This document shows, piece after piece, positions 30,596 through 40,957 of a stretch of DNA of 64,000 bases. Origin of the DNA: Clostridiales bacterium (GTDB lineage: Bacteria > Bacillota > Clostridia > Oscillospirales > Acutalibacteraceae). Both the position numbers and the translations under genes were made by a program. The notes beneath the pieces are model-generated. The model made no database searches, had not been told where the DNA came from, and saw only the letters and a list, made by a program, of their open reading frames with translations. The stretch is taken from NCBI GenBank assembly GCA_012524025.1, contig JAAYSC010000023.1, positions 1 through 64,000 of the forward strand, in the 5' to 3' direction. How positions within the stretch are numbered: position 1 is the first letter of the stretch; each line of letters opens with the position of its first letter.

Positions 30596-31585
30596 TTAAG
30601 ATATAGTATTTAGATATGTGTAAACTTTTGAGTAGAGCTGTTTTTCTGAGTTAAAATCATCTAAATAGAACCACTTGATATCTTTATTTTTTCTAAACCA
30701 GGTCAGTTGGCGCTTTGCATAACGCCTGGTCGCTTGCTTTAAATTTTCAATACAATCTTCTTTGGAGGTCCGACCTTCGAAATAGGGGAAAAATTCTTTA
30801 ACACCTATTGCCTGTGAAGCTGTCTTAGATTTTGAAGGCATATTAAAAAAATTTGCCGCTTCTTTAAAAATCCCCTGTTCTACCATTTTGTCAACCCGCA
30901 GGTTGATTTGATTGTAAAGCAATTGTCGGTCATGAAAATCCAAGCCAATACAGATAGGTTTATATTTGCCGACCCCTGCCTGTGATTCAATATTCAGTCG
31001 GCCCGGAGTTTGGCCCGTTGTCATATATCTTTCAAGAGCTCTGATGATTCTTTTTTTATCATTTGGGCTCAACCTAAGAGCAAATTCAGGGTCTACCCTT
31101 GATAGCTTTTCATAGAGGTGAGCAGTCCCCTTCTTTTCTGCCTCTTCGTCCAGTTTAGCCCTTAACCCCAAGTCGGTATCGTCTTGCGTGAATTTTATTC
31201 CTTTTAAAAGTGAATCAATGTAGAGTCCTGTTCCGCCGACCAGTACCGGCAGAAGGCCCCTTTCATTAATATCTTCTAAAATTTTTTCAACCATTTTAGC
31301 ATACTCGTAGGCATTAAAGTTTTTATTTAAATCCATAAATCCAAGCATGTGATGCTTAACACCTTGCATCTCTTCCTCGCTTGGTTTTGCAGTGGCAACA
31401 GCAAGACCTTTGTATACCTGCATGGAATCGGCCGAGACCGCTTCACCGCCATATTTTTTGCAAATTTCAATTGCTAATTTTGACTTTCCGACAGCAGTGG
31501 GCCCAAGCACAACAATCAAGGGGATTTTATCTTTTTTTTTAGCTTCTTCCAAAAAGTTTTTCAAGCTCACCTTGTTCAACCTCAA
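30596..31585 (-). CDS. miaA: tRNA dimethylallyltransferase
   Basis: VVLGPTAVGKSKLAIE, SADSMQVYKGL, TRRYAKRQLTWFR. Confidence 0.95.
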   Translation of the reverse strand: MRLNKVSLKNFLEEAKKKDKIPLIVVLGPTAVGKSKLAIEICKKYGGEAVSADSMQVYKGLAVATAKPSEEEMQGVKHHMLGFMDLNKNFNAYEYAKMVEKILEDINERGLLPVLVGGTGLYIDSLLKGIKFTQDDTDLGLRAKLDEEAEKKGTAHLYEKLSRVDPEFALRLSPNDKKRIIRALERYMTTGQTPGRLNIESQAGVGKYKPICIGLDFHDRQLLYNQINLRVDKMVEQGIFKEAANFFNMPSKSKTASQAIGVKEFFPYFEGRTSKEDCIENLKQATRRYAKRQLTWFRKNKDIKWFYLDDFNSEKQLYSKVYTYLNTIS

Positions 31586-33485
31586 TGTAGACAGGCCTGC
31601 CGTGAGGGCAAAATTTAACCTGTGGGTTTTCCATCAACATTTCAACGAAGCGCTTGGCCTCGTATTCACTTGTGAAATCACCTGCTTTTATGGCTGCTCT
31701 GCAAGCAATGGACTCCAGCAGCCATTCACGCTTTGACGATAAAAGTTCTGTTTTATTGGCTAATAAGTAGTCGGCAAGTTCAATTATCACTTCACTTATA
31801 TCATCTTGTGTTAATTCCATTGGACATTCACGAACCAGCACACTGCCGCTGCCAAAATCTTCTGCCAAAAAGTTGGCTTCCGATAAAAGCTTTATATTTT
31901 CAATCACTGCCGCATACTCTTCCTTACTTAAGAGAACGGGTAGGGGCGTTAATAGTATTTGGCGTGATTCGTTTTTTGTTGAATTTAACAGATTATTAAA
32001 AATAATTCTTTCGTGAGCTGCATGCTTGTCAATAATTATAATTTTACGGCCGACCTGGGCAAGAAGGTAGGTGGCAAAAATTTCCCCGATAAGGTTAATT
32101 TCATCTTTTTTTTGCAGTTTTTCAGTTTGATAATCAACAAAAGCTTCTTGGCTTGTTTTTGCTTCAGTGTCACTAAACAACATTTTTGAGGCTGCCGGCT
32201 CTGCTTCCTCTTCCTTCAAACTCCTGCTTTGTTGACTTAAATCGTCTTCATTTTTATTCGAGCCCAAAGAAGATGATTTTTCTATTTCATCAAGGTCATC
32301 TGCAAGGATGTCAAGAGAGCGGTGCAAGGCAGTGTTTTGCGATTGATGACCAATGCCCTGCCTAAGAAACGGTTTCGTTTCCTCTTGCTTCAGATAATCT
32401 GCTGAGGTCGAAAGGGTGGGTGTCGGCTGTGCTGTCGGTTCTGAAGGTGGGGCGGCCTGCGATTTTTCCTCACCGGTACTGACAGTCGCGTTTAAACTTG
32501 TGCCGGTTAGGGCACCTTTCGCACTATAGTAAACCGCACTAAACAAGGGTTTTTCGTCGGCAAAGCGTACTTCTGTCTTTGTCGGGTGAACATTAACATC
32601 CACCAAGCCCGGATCGATTTCAATATTCAAGACGCAGGCGGGGAATTTACCGCTCATAATCGAATTTTTATATGCTTCACTTAAAGCTGCCGACGCGGTC
32701 GGAGATTTAATTTGGCGCCCATTTAAGAAGAAATGCTGCATGTTCCTGTTTGGCCTTGAATTTTTAGGGTCTGATATAAAGCCATGGATTTTAAAACTTT
32801 CATTTTCATGCTTAACTTTAATTAAGCCTTGAGCAAACTCTTTTCCGAAAACACTGAAAATAGTGTTATAAAGATTTGAATCACCCGGGGTTAACAATTC
32901 TTGTTTTCCGTTTTTAATGTATCTAATTGACACCCCGGGGTTCGAAAGAGCTATTTTGTCGACAACGGCCGACACATAATTTGCTTCGGTAATGTCACGC
33001 TTTAAGAATTTCATCCTGGCCGGCACATTGTAAAAAAGATCCCTGACTATCAAGGTGCTCCCTTTGGGGCACCCTGCATCATCAAGCAAAACTTTTTCGC
33101 CGCCTTCAATGACAAACCGCGTACCTACTTCTTCTTTTTCTGTCTTTGTCAAGAGCTCAACCTTTGAAACGGCTGCTATGGAGGCCAGGGCTTCGCCCCT
33201 AAAGCCCAGTGTAAAAATTGAGTTTAGGTCATCTTCGGTGGAAATTTTACTGGTAGCGTGGCTGCGAAAAGCATTTTCAACATCTTCACGCCTTATGCCG
33301 CTTCCGTCATCGGTGATTCTTATAAAGCTGATGCCACCGTTTTGAATTTCAACACTTATGTTTTTGGCACCGGCATCAATGGAGTTTTCTAAAGTTTCTT
33401 TCACAACCGAGGAAGGTCTTTCAACAACCTCACCGGCGGCAATCAATTCAGCTAAGTGTTTAGGCAAAATGTTGATTTTATTCAC
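31539..33485 (-). CDS. mutL: DNA mismatch repair protein MutL
   Basis: INILPKHLAELIAAGEVVERPSSVVKETLENSIDAGA; inferred GTG start at 33485 overlapping the 3' end of mutS. Confidence 0.95.
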   Translation of the reverse strand: MNKINILPKHLAELIAAGEVVERPSSVVKETLENSIDAGAKNISVEIQNGGISFIRITDDGSGIRREDVENAFRSHATSKISTEDDLNSIFTLGFRGEALASIAAVSKVELLTKTEKEEVGTRFVIEGGEKVLLDDAGCPKGSTLIVRDLFYNVPARMKFLKRDITEANYVSAVVDKIALSNPGVSIRYIKNGKQELLTPGDSNLYNTIFSVFGKEFAQGLIKVKHENESFKIHGFISDPKNSRPNRNMQHFFLNGRQIKSPTASAALSEAYKNSIMSGKFPACVLNIEIDPGLVDVNVHPTKTEVRFADEKPLFSAVYYSAKGALTGTSLNATVSTGEEKSQAAPPSEPTAQPTPTLSTSADYLKQEETKPFLRQGIGHQSQNTALHRSLDILADDLDEIEKSSSLGSNKNEDDLSQQSRSLKEEEAEPAASKMLFSDTEAKTSQEAFVDYQTEKLQKKDEINLIGEIFATYLLAQVGRKIIIIDKHAAHERIIFNNLLNSTKNESRQILLTPLPVLLSKEEYAAVIENIKLLSEANFLAEDFGSGSVLVRECPMELTQDDISEVIIELADYLLANKTELLSSKREWLLESIACRAAIKAGDFTSEYEAKRFVEMLMENPQVKFCPHGRPVYIEVEQGELEKLFGRS

Positions 33486-36111
33486 ACTTCTCGGCCTCCT
33501 TAACCAAATCATAGAGGATGCCCAAAGCCTCAATCGGCGTCAGTGTGTTAACATCTAACTTTTTGAGATCTTCAACAATAAGTGATTGAGACTTTGCAGT
33601 GAAAGACAGTTGGCTTGTAAAATTTTCTTCTTCCGACTCCTCAGCTTGGGTTTGAAAGATTTTAAAACCTTCATTTTTTTCAATTTCTTCAAGAACGCTT
33701 CTTGCCCTGGACACAACGGAACTTGGAATGCCTGCTAATTTTGCGACTTCAATTCCATAACTACCGTCGGCCCCGCCCGGAACAATGCGTCGTAAAAAAG
33801 TAATATCGTCCCCTCGCTTTTTTACGGCGATATTGTAATTTTTAATACCGTCAATGCTGTCCTCAAGTTCCGTAAGCTCATGGTAGTGAGTGGCAAAAAG
33901 GGTTTTCGCCCCTAATTTTTTAGGGTCTGCCGTGTGCTCAATGACGGCCCTCGCTATACTCATACCGTCAAAAGTGGAAGTCCCCCTGCCTATCTCATCA
34001 AAAATCACTAAACTCTTTTGACTGGCTTGATGTAATATATCGGCAACCTCGCTCATTTCGACCATAAAAGTAGAGCGACCGGAAGACAGATCATCAGAGG
34101 CACCGATTCGGGTGTAGATCCCATCTACAATACAAATTTCAGCATAGGCCGCTGGAACGAAGGAACCCATTTGAGCTAATAGGCTGATAAGGGCTACCTG
34201 CCGCATATAGGTTGATTTCCCCGCCATATTGGGCCCGGTAATTATTGAACATCTGTTTTTTTCGCAGTCCAGCAAGGTGTCATTTGGGACAAAGGGTGCG
34301 TCATCAAGCATCAACTCAACCACAGGATGGCGCCCGTCTTTAATTTCAATTTTGTCGCCATCAATCATTTGAGGGCAGACATAATTATTGTTGGCGGCTA
34401 CCTGCGCCAAGGAGCATAAGCTGTCAAGGGTTGCAAGGGCCTGTGCTGTGGTTTGAACTCTTTTAAAATGCTCTGCAACTTGAGAGCGCACTTGGCAGAA
34501 AAGCTCAAACTCCAGTTTAACTATCCTCTCTTGTGCCCCTAACACTTTACCTTCTAAATCTTTCAATTCCTGCGTTATATATCTTTCGCAGTTTGTAAGA
34601 GTTTGCTTTCTGATATATTCTTCGGGAACATCTGCCTTGAAAGAATTCGGCACTTCAAGATAATAACCAAAAACCCTGTTATAACCGATTTTAAGTTTTT
34701 TAATGCCGGTTTTTTCTTGCTCTTGCGCTTCAATGGCAGCAATAAAAGCCTTGCCGTTATTTGAAATTTCACGCAAATCGTCAAGGTCGGAATTATATCC
34801 GTCATTTATTATGCCACCTTCTCTGACTGAAAAGGGCGGGTCCTCAACAATGGCTGTTTCAACCAAGTGCAAAACATCTTCCATTAAGTCGAGCCCCCTG
34901 TAAACTTCATTGATTAGTGCAGCCTTGCAGGGCTCTATAGCGGTTTTAATTGCCGGCAGAGCCCTGATTGTTTGGCTTAAAGAGCGCAATTCTTTAGCGT
35001 TGGCCGTCTCGTAAACAATACGAGTTATGAGCCTCTCAAGATCATTTATCGGGCTGAATGCCGTGATTATATCGTGCCGCAAAATAGGGTTTTCCAATAG
35101 TCCTTCAACCGCATTGTGCCGCTTGCTTATTTGGGCAATGCTCATTAAAGGTTGCTCTAACCAAGACCTAATGAGCCTTTTCCCCATAGGGGTTTTAGTT
35201 TTGTCAATCACCCACAAAAGAGAGCCTTTTTTGTCACGCCCTCTCATGGTTTCAATCAACTCAAGATTGCGCCTGGTCGAATAGTCCAGTCGCATAAAGT
35301 TGGAGCTTGTGTAAAACTCAAGCTTATTTAAATTTTTCAAATCAGCCTTATGTGCAGCCTTTAGGTATTCCAAAGCCGTCCCCAAAGCTCTTAAGGCTTG
35401 CTTTTTATCCCTAATTTCCGAGCTTTTAAAATCTTCAACGAAATGCTCTGCAAGGGCTTCAACGCTTTCAGGTAGACCAAAAGCATCTTGGGGCAAAACC
35501 TCGAAAGCAATGGCTGCACGAGTTGCCGAAAAAGCTTTCAATGTACTTTCTAATTTTTTATCGCCTTCACGGTAAACTATTTCACTGGGCAAAAAATGGC
35601 CTAACTCACCTATAATTTCATTGTAAACAGCATCGGGCTCTTCTGTTTCAACCTGTGTCAAATGCACCGTACCCGTCGAAATGTCAACAAAACACAGACC
35701 CGCTGTAGTGCCGTCAACACAAAGCGAGGCCATATAATTATTTTTCCCCTCTTCAAGCATGCTGCTTTCAATAACCGTACCGGGTGTCAGCACACGAACA
35801 ACAGCTCTTTCGACCAATCCTTTAGCTTCGGATACATCTTGTGTTTGTTCACAAATTGCTACCTTGTAACCCTTGGCAACAAGACGGGCTATGTAAGAGT
35901 CGGCACTGTGGTGAGGCACACCGCACATGGGTGCACGCTCTTCCCGCCCCCAATCACGACCGGTTAAAACCAATTCCAGTTCGCGTGAAGCCAGCTTGGC
36001 ATCATCAAAAAACATTTCATAAAAATCACCCAACCTAAATAATAAAATAGCATCGGGATACTGTTCTTTGATTTCAAAATATTGTTTCATCATGGGGGTC
36101 ATTTTTGCCAT
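33478..36111 (-). CDS. mutS: DNA mismatch repair protein MutS
   Basis: TPMMKQYFEIK, ITGPNMAGKSTYMRQVALI, DEIGRGTSTFDG. Confidence 0.97.
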   Translation of the reverse strand: MAKMTPMMKQYFEIKEQYPDAILLFRLGDFYEMFFDDAKLASRELELVLTGRDWGREERAPMCGVPHHSADSYIARLVAKGYKVAICEQTQDVSEAKGLVERAVVRVLTPGTVIESSMLEEGKNNYMASLCVDGTTAGLCFVDISTGTVHLTQVETEEPDAVYNEIIGELGHFLPSEIVYREGDKKLESTLKAFSATRAAIAFEVLPQDAFGLPESVEALAEHFVEDFKSSEIRDKKQALRALGTALEYLKAAHKADLKNLNKLEFYTSSNFMRLDYSTRRNLELIETMRGRDKKGSLLWVIDKTKTPMGKRLIRSWLEQPLMSIAQISKRHNAVEGLLENPILRHDIITAFSPINDLERLITRIVYETANAKELRSLSQTIRALPAIKTAIEPCKAALINEVYRGLDLMEDVLHLVETAIVEDPPFSVREGGIINDGYNSDLDDLREISNNGKAFIAAIEAQEQEKTGIKKLKIGYNRVFGYYLEVPNSFKADVPEEYIRKQTLTNCERYITQELKDLEGKVLGAQERIVKLEFELFCQVRSQVAEHFKRVQTTAQALATLDSLCSLAQVAANNNYVCPQMIDGDKIEIKDGRHPVVELMLDDAPFVPNDTLLDCEKNRCSIITGPNMAGKSTYMRQVALISLLAQMGSFVPAAYAEICIVDGIYTRIGASDDLSSGRSTFMVEMSEVADILHQASQKSLVIFDEIGRGTSTFDGMSIARAVIEHTADPKKLGAKTLFATHYHELTELEDSIDGIKNYNIAVKKRGDDITFLRRIVPGGADGSYGIEVAKLAGIPSSVVSRARSVLEEIEKNEGFKIFQTQAEESEEENFTSQLSFTAKSQSLIVEDLKKLDVNTLTPIEALGILYDLVKEAEKCE

Positions 36112-36143
36112 TTGGAACCTCTTTAACAGTTTATGGAAAAGCT

Positions 36144-36557
36144 TCAGTCACAGTCGCTGCTGCAAGACGAACATTCACCGCTGCAATCGCTTTCTTGTTG
36201 CGGCTCGCAGGTTTCGGGGTCTTCACCATTCACACAAAGCGATAAAATTCCGGTCAAGTGCTGCATCATTTCATCCACACTTTGCTTGGCCACTTGAAAA
36301 TTTTGCATATTTTCATTTTCTGATATTTCATTGTAAAGAGCTGTAAATCTTTCATCATAGGCCTTGAGTTTGTCATCATCCGGTTCGGGCTTTGAAGCTT
36401 CATTCTGGTAGGACAATTGTATCATTCGAAGCTCATTGAGCAGTTGAATTAATTTTTCGTCCCCTTCATTTGCCAAGTTTGCCTTGTGAAGCGCCAAATA
36501 ACGCTCATCTTTTTGAATTGCTGCGCCGAGTTGTCTGGTTAGTTTAATTAAGTCCAT
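36144..36557 (-). CDS. YlbF/YmcA (RicA/RicF) family protein with Cys-rich tail
   Basis: Helical YlbF-type sequence; CSGECSSCSSDCD tail; located between miaB and mutS as ymcA is near these genes in Bacillus. Confidence 0.78.
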   Translation of the reverse strand: MDLIKLTRQLGAAIQKDERYLALHKANLANEGDEKLIQLLNELRMIQLSYQNEASKPEPDDDKLKAYDERFTALYNEISENENMQNFQVAKQSVDEMMQHLTGILSLCVNGEDPETCEPQQESDCSGECSSCSSDCD

Positions 36558-36594
36558 GTTTTTCTCCTTCTAAAATTAAATTGTTTTTTAGTCT

Positions 36595-37983
36595 TTATAT
36601 TAATTGGCCTTCCAGGCGCCAGGTTTTAGCTTTAATAACCCTTGCGGTCAGAAAGCTTCCGATTTTATCCGCACTGCCCGGGAATTCAATTATTATATTG
36701 CCCTCTGTGCGCCCTACAAAGAAGCCGGGCTTGTTCGGGCTTTCACCTTCACAAAGCACCTTGTATACATTGCCGACCATTTTTTCACTTCTTAAAGCGG
36801 CAATTTGCTCTTGTAAACTTATAAGTTTATTAAATCTTTGGCTTTTAGCTTCTTCAGATGTTTCATCAAGCATTTCGGCAGCCGGCGTACCTTCGCGCGG
36901 TGAGAAGATAAAAGTATAAAGTGAAGTGAACTCAACTTCGTTCACAATCGACAAAGTGTCTTCAAATTCTTCTTCGCTCTCACCCGGGAAGCCTACAATA
37001 ACATCACCGGTTACTGACAAGTCGGGCATGAGTGTTTTAGCATATTTTAAAAGTCTTGTATAATCTGCGCGCGTGTAGCCCCTGTTCATAGTCTGCAAGA
37101 TTCTGTCATTGCCGCTTTGGAAGGGCAAGTGCAGGTGTTTGGCCACTTTAGGTGCTTGAGCCATGGCTTCCAAGAGCTCAAAGCTACAATCTTTTGGATG
37201 TGATGTCATAAAGCGTATCCAAAAATCACCTTGAATTTGATCAAGGGCCAAGAGAAGAGCGGCAAAGTTTTCTTTAAAACCGTCTTTGAGGCCATATGAA
37301 TTAACATTCTGACCCAACAGAGTGATTTCTTTGTAGCCCGCTTCAACTAAATTTTCCGCTTCTTTTAAAATATTGTTAAAGGGCCTGCTCCGCTCGCGCC
37401 CGCGCACATTGGGAACAACGCAATAGCTGCAAAAATTATCGCAGCCGTATAAAATCGGTAAAAAAGCCTTAAAGTCGCTATCCCTTTTAACCGGCAAGCC
37501 TTCATTGAGGCCAAGCGCGTCATTACCGGTTTCAATGACCATTTTTTCACCTTTTAAAGAGCGCTTTAGAAGAGTCGGTAAGCTTTTTAAAACCCCGGTC
37601 CCAAAAATTAAGTCAAGGAAAGTATAGCTTTTCTTGATTTTTTTTATGACATATTCTTGTTCCGGCATGCAACCGCAAAGAGCTGTTATTACCTTTGGGT
37701 TTGTTTCCTTATATTTTTTGATGGCCCCAATATTACCGAAAGCCCGGTTTTGAGCGTTTTCACGAATGGCACATGTGTTTAATAAAATCATATCGGCTTT
37801 TTTTATATCATGGGTTAAGTTAAAGCCGATTTCTTCCAGTATTCCTTTAATAATTTCACTGTCTGCAACATTGCCTTGGCAGCCAAAGGTTCTGACATAA
37901 GCGTAAAGATCTTCATATCCGAAATGTTCTTGTAGGAGTTGGGCTAAAGCTCTGTCTTTATTGATTAAAGCCTTGTTTGTCAT
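36595..37983 (-). CDS. miaB: tRNA-2-methylthio-N6-dimethylallyladenosine synthase
   Basis: TFGCQGNVADSE, YGCDNFCSYCVVPNVRGRERSR radical-SAM motif, TRAM domain. Confidence 0.95.
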   Translation of the reverse strand: MTNKALINKDRALAQLLQEHFGYEDLYAYVRTFGCQGNVADSEIIKGILEEIGFNLTHDIKKADMILLNTCAIRENAQNRAFGNIGAIKKYKETNPKVITALCGCMPEQEYVIKKIKKSYTFLDLIFGTGVLKSLPTLLKRSLKGEKMVIETGNDALGLNEGLPVKRDSDFKAFLPILYGCDNFCSYCVVPNVRGRERSRPFNNILKEAENLVEAGYKEITLLGQNVNSYGLKDGFKENFAALLLALDQIQGDFWIRFMTSHPKDCSFELLEAMAQAPKVAKHLHLPFQSGNDRILQTMNRGYTRADYTRLLKYAKTLMPDLSVTGDVIVGFPGESEEEFEDTLSIVNEVEFTSLYTFIFSPREGTPAAEMLDETSEEAKSQRFNKLISLQEQIAALRSEKMVGNVYKVLCEGESPNKPGFFVGRTEGNIIIEFPGSADKIGSFLTARVIKAKTWRLEGQLI

Positions 37984-38007
37984 AGGTCCTCCGCAGGAAA
38001 AGGATTC

Positions 38008-39408
38008 TTAATGTTCTTTATGCCATTTGACACCTTGGGGCGTGTCTTCCAAAACTACCCCCATGGCCTTTAGCCGGTCCCTTATCTCATCGGCTTTGGC
38101 CCAGTCTTTTTCTGCCCTGGCCAGATTGCGTTGTTCAATAAGCTTTTCAACTTCTTCATCCGGGCTTGCCTCGCGTTTGTTGTAAAGCAACCCCAAAACA
38201 TCGGTGAGTTCATCAAAAAGGGCCAAAGTTTTTTCAGCCGCACTTCTCGAGGCCTCTTTTTCGATGACCAGAGCATAGATGTCCCTTACCAGTTCGAAAA
38301 CGGAGGCCAAAGCGTCGGCCGTGTTAAGGTCATCGTCCATCGCTTGCATAAAGCTTGCTTTATGCTTTTTTAAAGCTTCAAAAACACCAGTGTCGGTTCC
38401 TTTGCTTTCATCTTCGGTTTTTTCCAAGAAGAAAACCAAGTTCTCGCGCGCATTATAGAGTCGCTCAAGCGATGCTATGCTTTGTTCAATCATTTCAACG
38501 CTGTAATTTATGGGGCTCCTGTAGTGGGCCGAGATTAAGAGATAACGAATAGGTTCATAGCCATATTTTTCAGCTACATCCCTTACGGTAAAAAAGTTAC
38601 CCAAGGACTTGGACATTTTTTTGTTGTCAATGTTTATGTAACCGTTGTGCATCCAGTAGTTTGCAAAGGTTACCCCGTTGCAGCACTCGCTTTGTGCTAT
38701 TTCATTTTCATGGTGAGGAAAGATTAGGTCTTGCCCTCCGCCGTGAATATCTATGGTTTTGCCCAAATAACGCCGCGCCATGGCAGAGCATTCTATATGC
38801 CAACCGGGCCGCCCCTGCCCCCAGGGTGATTCCCATGCGGGTTCGCCTGCTTTTGCTGCCTTCCATAGGGCAAAGTCCATTGGTTCGCGCTTGGTTTCAC
38901 CGACCATTATTCGGGCGCCGGCTTCTAAATCTTCAAGAGGTTGGTTTGAAAGCTTACCGTACTCATCGAACTTTTTCGGACTGAAATAAACATCACCTTG
39001 GACTTCATAAGCATAGCCCTCTTTAACAAGGGTAGAAATTATGTCAATTATCTCATCAATGTTTTCGGTCGCTTTGGGGTGATAAGTGGCATCTTTGATA
39101 TTAAGGCCTCGGGCATCTTTTTTATATTCTTCAATATATTTTTCAGCGATGACATCATAGGTCGTATTTTCATCCTTTGCTCTGTTGATAATTTTATCAT
39201 CAATATCTGTGAAGTTTTGGGCGAACTCAACTTGATAGCCCTTGTATTCAAGATAGCGCCTCAATACATCAAAAACACAAACCGGCCTGGCATTACCGAT
39301 ATGAATTAAATTGTAGACAGTCGGCCCACAAGCATAAATTTTAACCTTACCCTCTTCAAGAGTTTCAAGTTTTACCTTTTCTTTCACCAATGTGTTATAA
39401 ACTTTCAT
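38008..39408 (-). CDS. cysS: cysteinyl-tRNA synthetase
   Basis: [47 protein letters not shown]. Confidence 0.96.
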   Translation of the reverse strand: MKVYNTLVKEKVKLETLEEGKVKIYACGPTVYNLIHIGNARPVCVFDVLRRYLEYKGYQVEFAQNFTDIDDKIINRAKDENTTYDVIAEKYIEEYKKDARGLNIKDATYHPKATENIDEIIDIISTLVKEGYAYEVQGDVYFSPKKFDEYGKLSNQPLEDLEAGARIMVGETKREPMDFALWKAAKAGEPAWESPWGQGRPGWHIECSAMARRYLGKTIDIHGGGQDLIFPHHENEIAQSECCNGVTFANYWMHNGYINIDNKKMSKSLGNFFTVRDVAEKYGYEPIRYLLISAHYRSPINYSVEMIEQSIASLERLYNARENLVFFLEKTEDESKGTDTGVFEALKKHKASFMQAMDDDLNTADALASVFELVRDIYALVIEKEASRSAAEKTLALFDELTDVLGLLYNKREASPDEEVEKLIEQRNLARAEKDWAKADEIRDRLKAMGVVLEDTPQGVKWHKEH

Positions 39409-40045
39409 TATTTTTTGCCTCACCTTCAGCCATTTTTCTTTCTAACTCTAATAATCTTTCATTCATTTTACAAAATTCTTGAGCAACGGGGTCGGGAATG
39501 TGGATGTGGTCAAGCTCTTCAACCCTCATGCCGTTGCACTTAACAACCCTGGCCGGTACCCCGACCGCGGTTGAATTGGGTAAAATTTCATTTAAAACCA
39601 CTGCCCCTGCGGCGATTACCGAATTGTCACCAACCTTGAAAGGCCCTAAAACTTTTGCACCGGCCCCGATTGTAACCTTGTTGCCGATTGTGGGGTGGCG
39701 CTTACCGCTTTCTTTACCTGTTCCGCCAAGCGTAACCCCTTGGTAAATTGTAACATCGTCACCTATTATGGCGGTTTCGCCTATAACAACCCCGGTGCCG
39801 TGATCTATAAAGACCCTACGGCCCAATACAGCACCCGGATGTATTTCTATACCTGTTTTTCTGACGGCGCGTTGTGATATGCAACGCGCAAAGAAATAAA
39901 GCCTGCGCTCATAACACCATTTTGCGCGCCTGTGCATCCTAACAGCTTTTAAACCCGGATAGAGCAAATAAACTTCTAAACTCGAACGCGCGGCGGGGTC
40001 TCGCTCTTTAATGCAAGCAATATCTTCACGCAATTGTTTGAACAT
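39395..40045 (-). CDS. cysE: serine O-acetyltransferase
   Basis: Left-handed beta-helix hexapeptides, IHPGAVLGRRVFIDHGTGVVIGETA. Confidence 0.94.
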   Translation of the reverse strand: MFKQLREDIACIKERDPAARSSLEVYLLYPGLKAVRMHRRAKWCYERRLYFFARCISQRAVRKTGIEIHPGAVLGRRVFIDHGTGVVIGETAIIGDDVTIYQGVTLGGTGKESGKRHPTIGNKVTIGAGAKVLGPFKVGDNSVIAAGAVVLNEILPNSTAVGVPARVVKCNGMRVEELDHIHIPDPVAQEFCKMNERLLELERKMAEGEAKNNESL

Positions 40046-40061
40046 ACTTTAGGCCCTCCTA

Positions 40062-40288
40062 TAAAAAACAGCCTCTCACCGCCCTGTAGGGCAGCGGAGG
40101 CGTCGTAACGCAGTTCCACTCCGTCTTCTTGCTTGGGCGGCGTTAACGGTGCCCACCGCACAGGTTTCGGTGCCCCTGTGTGCTCACGGGGTCTTTCACC
40201 AAATTTGCGCTAACCGCCTGTTAACCATCGGCCATTATCTGCCGGGCCGCTTAAGGCTTGCTGCACCCCTTGAATGCATTTATATATC
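40062..40288 (-). promoter_or_regulatory. T-box leader (tRNA-sensing), probably tRNA-Cys-responsive, upstream of cysE-cysS
   Basis: Minus-strand GGAGTGGAACTGCG (40109-40122), antiterminator CGGAG/CTCCG, competing terminator GCCTC..GAGGC + T6 (40063-40101); -10 TATAAT at 40295-40300. Confidence 0.82.
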
Positions 40289-40367
40289 TTTTATATTATA
40301 CAACAAAAGCCCAAGTTTTGCATTATCAATTTAAACAATTAACAGGTAATTTACAAGAGACGGGGGT

Positions 40368-40940
40368 TTATTTTGAATAGTCAATGTAATTTTTGCTTTG
40401 CAAGGCATAAACAAGGCCGGATACAACTGCCAAAATAGCTGTAATCCATAATAAAATATGGCTTAAAAATGCTAAAGATATCGGCGTATACTCTTTAAAA
40501 ACTGTATAGTTGCTGTCAAGGCCGGCTAAAAAAATAATTAAAAGACTGAAAACCATTTGGCAAACGGTTTTTAGCTTGCCCCATATATTTGCCGGTATAA
40601 CAATGCCTTGGGCGGAAGCAATGAGCCTGATTGAGGTTACCGCAAATTCCCGGGTCAGTATAATTAAGACAATCCATACATTACACAAACCATAATGGAG
40701 GAAGGATAGTAAGGCAGCGGTTGTCAGCATTTTATCGGCTACCGGGTCAACTAATTGCCCAAACACGGTTACCTCGTCATATTTTCTTGCAAGTTTGCCG
40801 TCTGCAAAATCGGTTAATGCCGCTACAGCAAAAACCACCAAAGACAGCCAGAAGTTGTGTTTTATATCTGCCATTATCAGAGCCAAAAACAAGGGAGTAA
40901 GAAGCATCCGACTGACCGTTAGCTTGTTTGGTATGTTCAT
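40368..40940 (-). CDS. pgsA: CDP-diacylglycerol-glycerol-3-phosphate 3-phosphatidyltransferase
   Basis: CDP-alcohol phosphotransferase motif DFADGKLARKYDEVTVFGQLVDPVADK. Confidence 0.92.
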   Translation of the reverse strand: MNIPNKLTVSRMLLTPLFLALIMADIKHNFWLSLVVFAVAALTDFADGKLARKYDEVTVFGQLVDPVADKMLTTAALLSFLHYGLCNVWIVLIILTREFAVTSIRLIASAQGIVIPANIWGKLKTVCQMVFSLLIIFLAGLDSNYTVFKEYTPISLAFLSHILLWITAILAVVSGLVYALQSKNYIDYSK

Positions 40941-40957
40941 AGCAATCCCCTCAAAAC

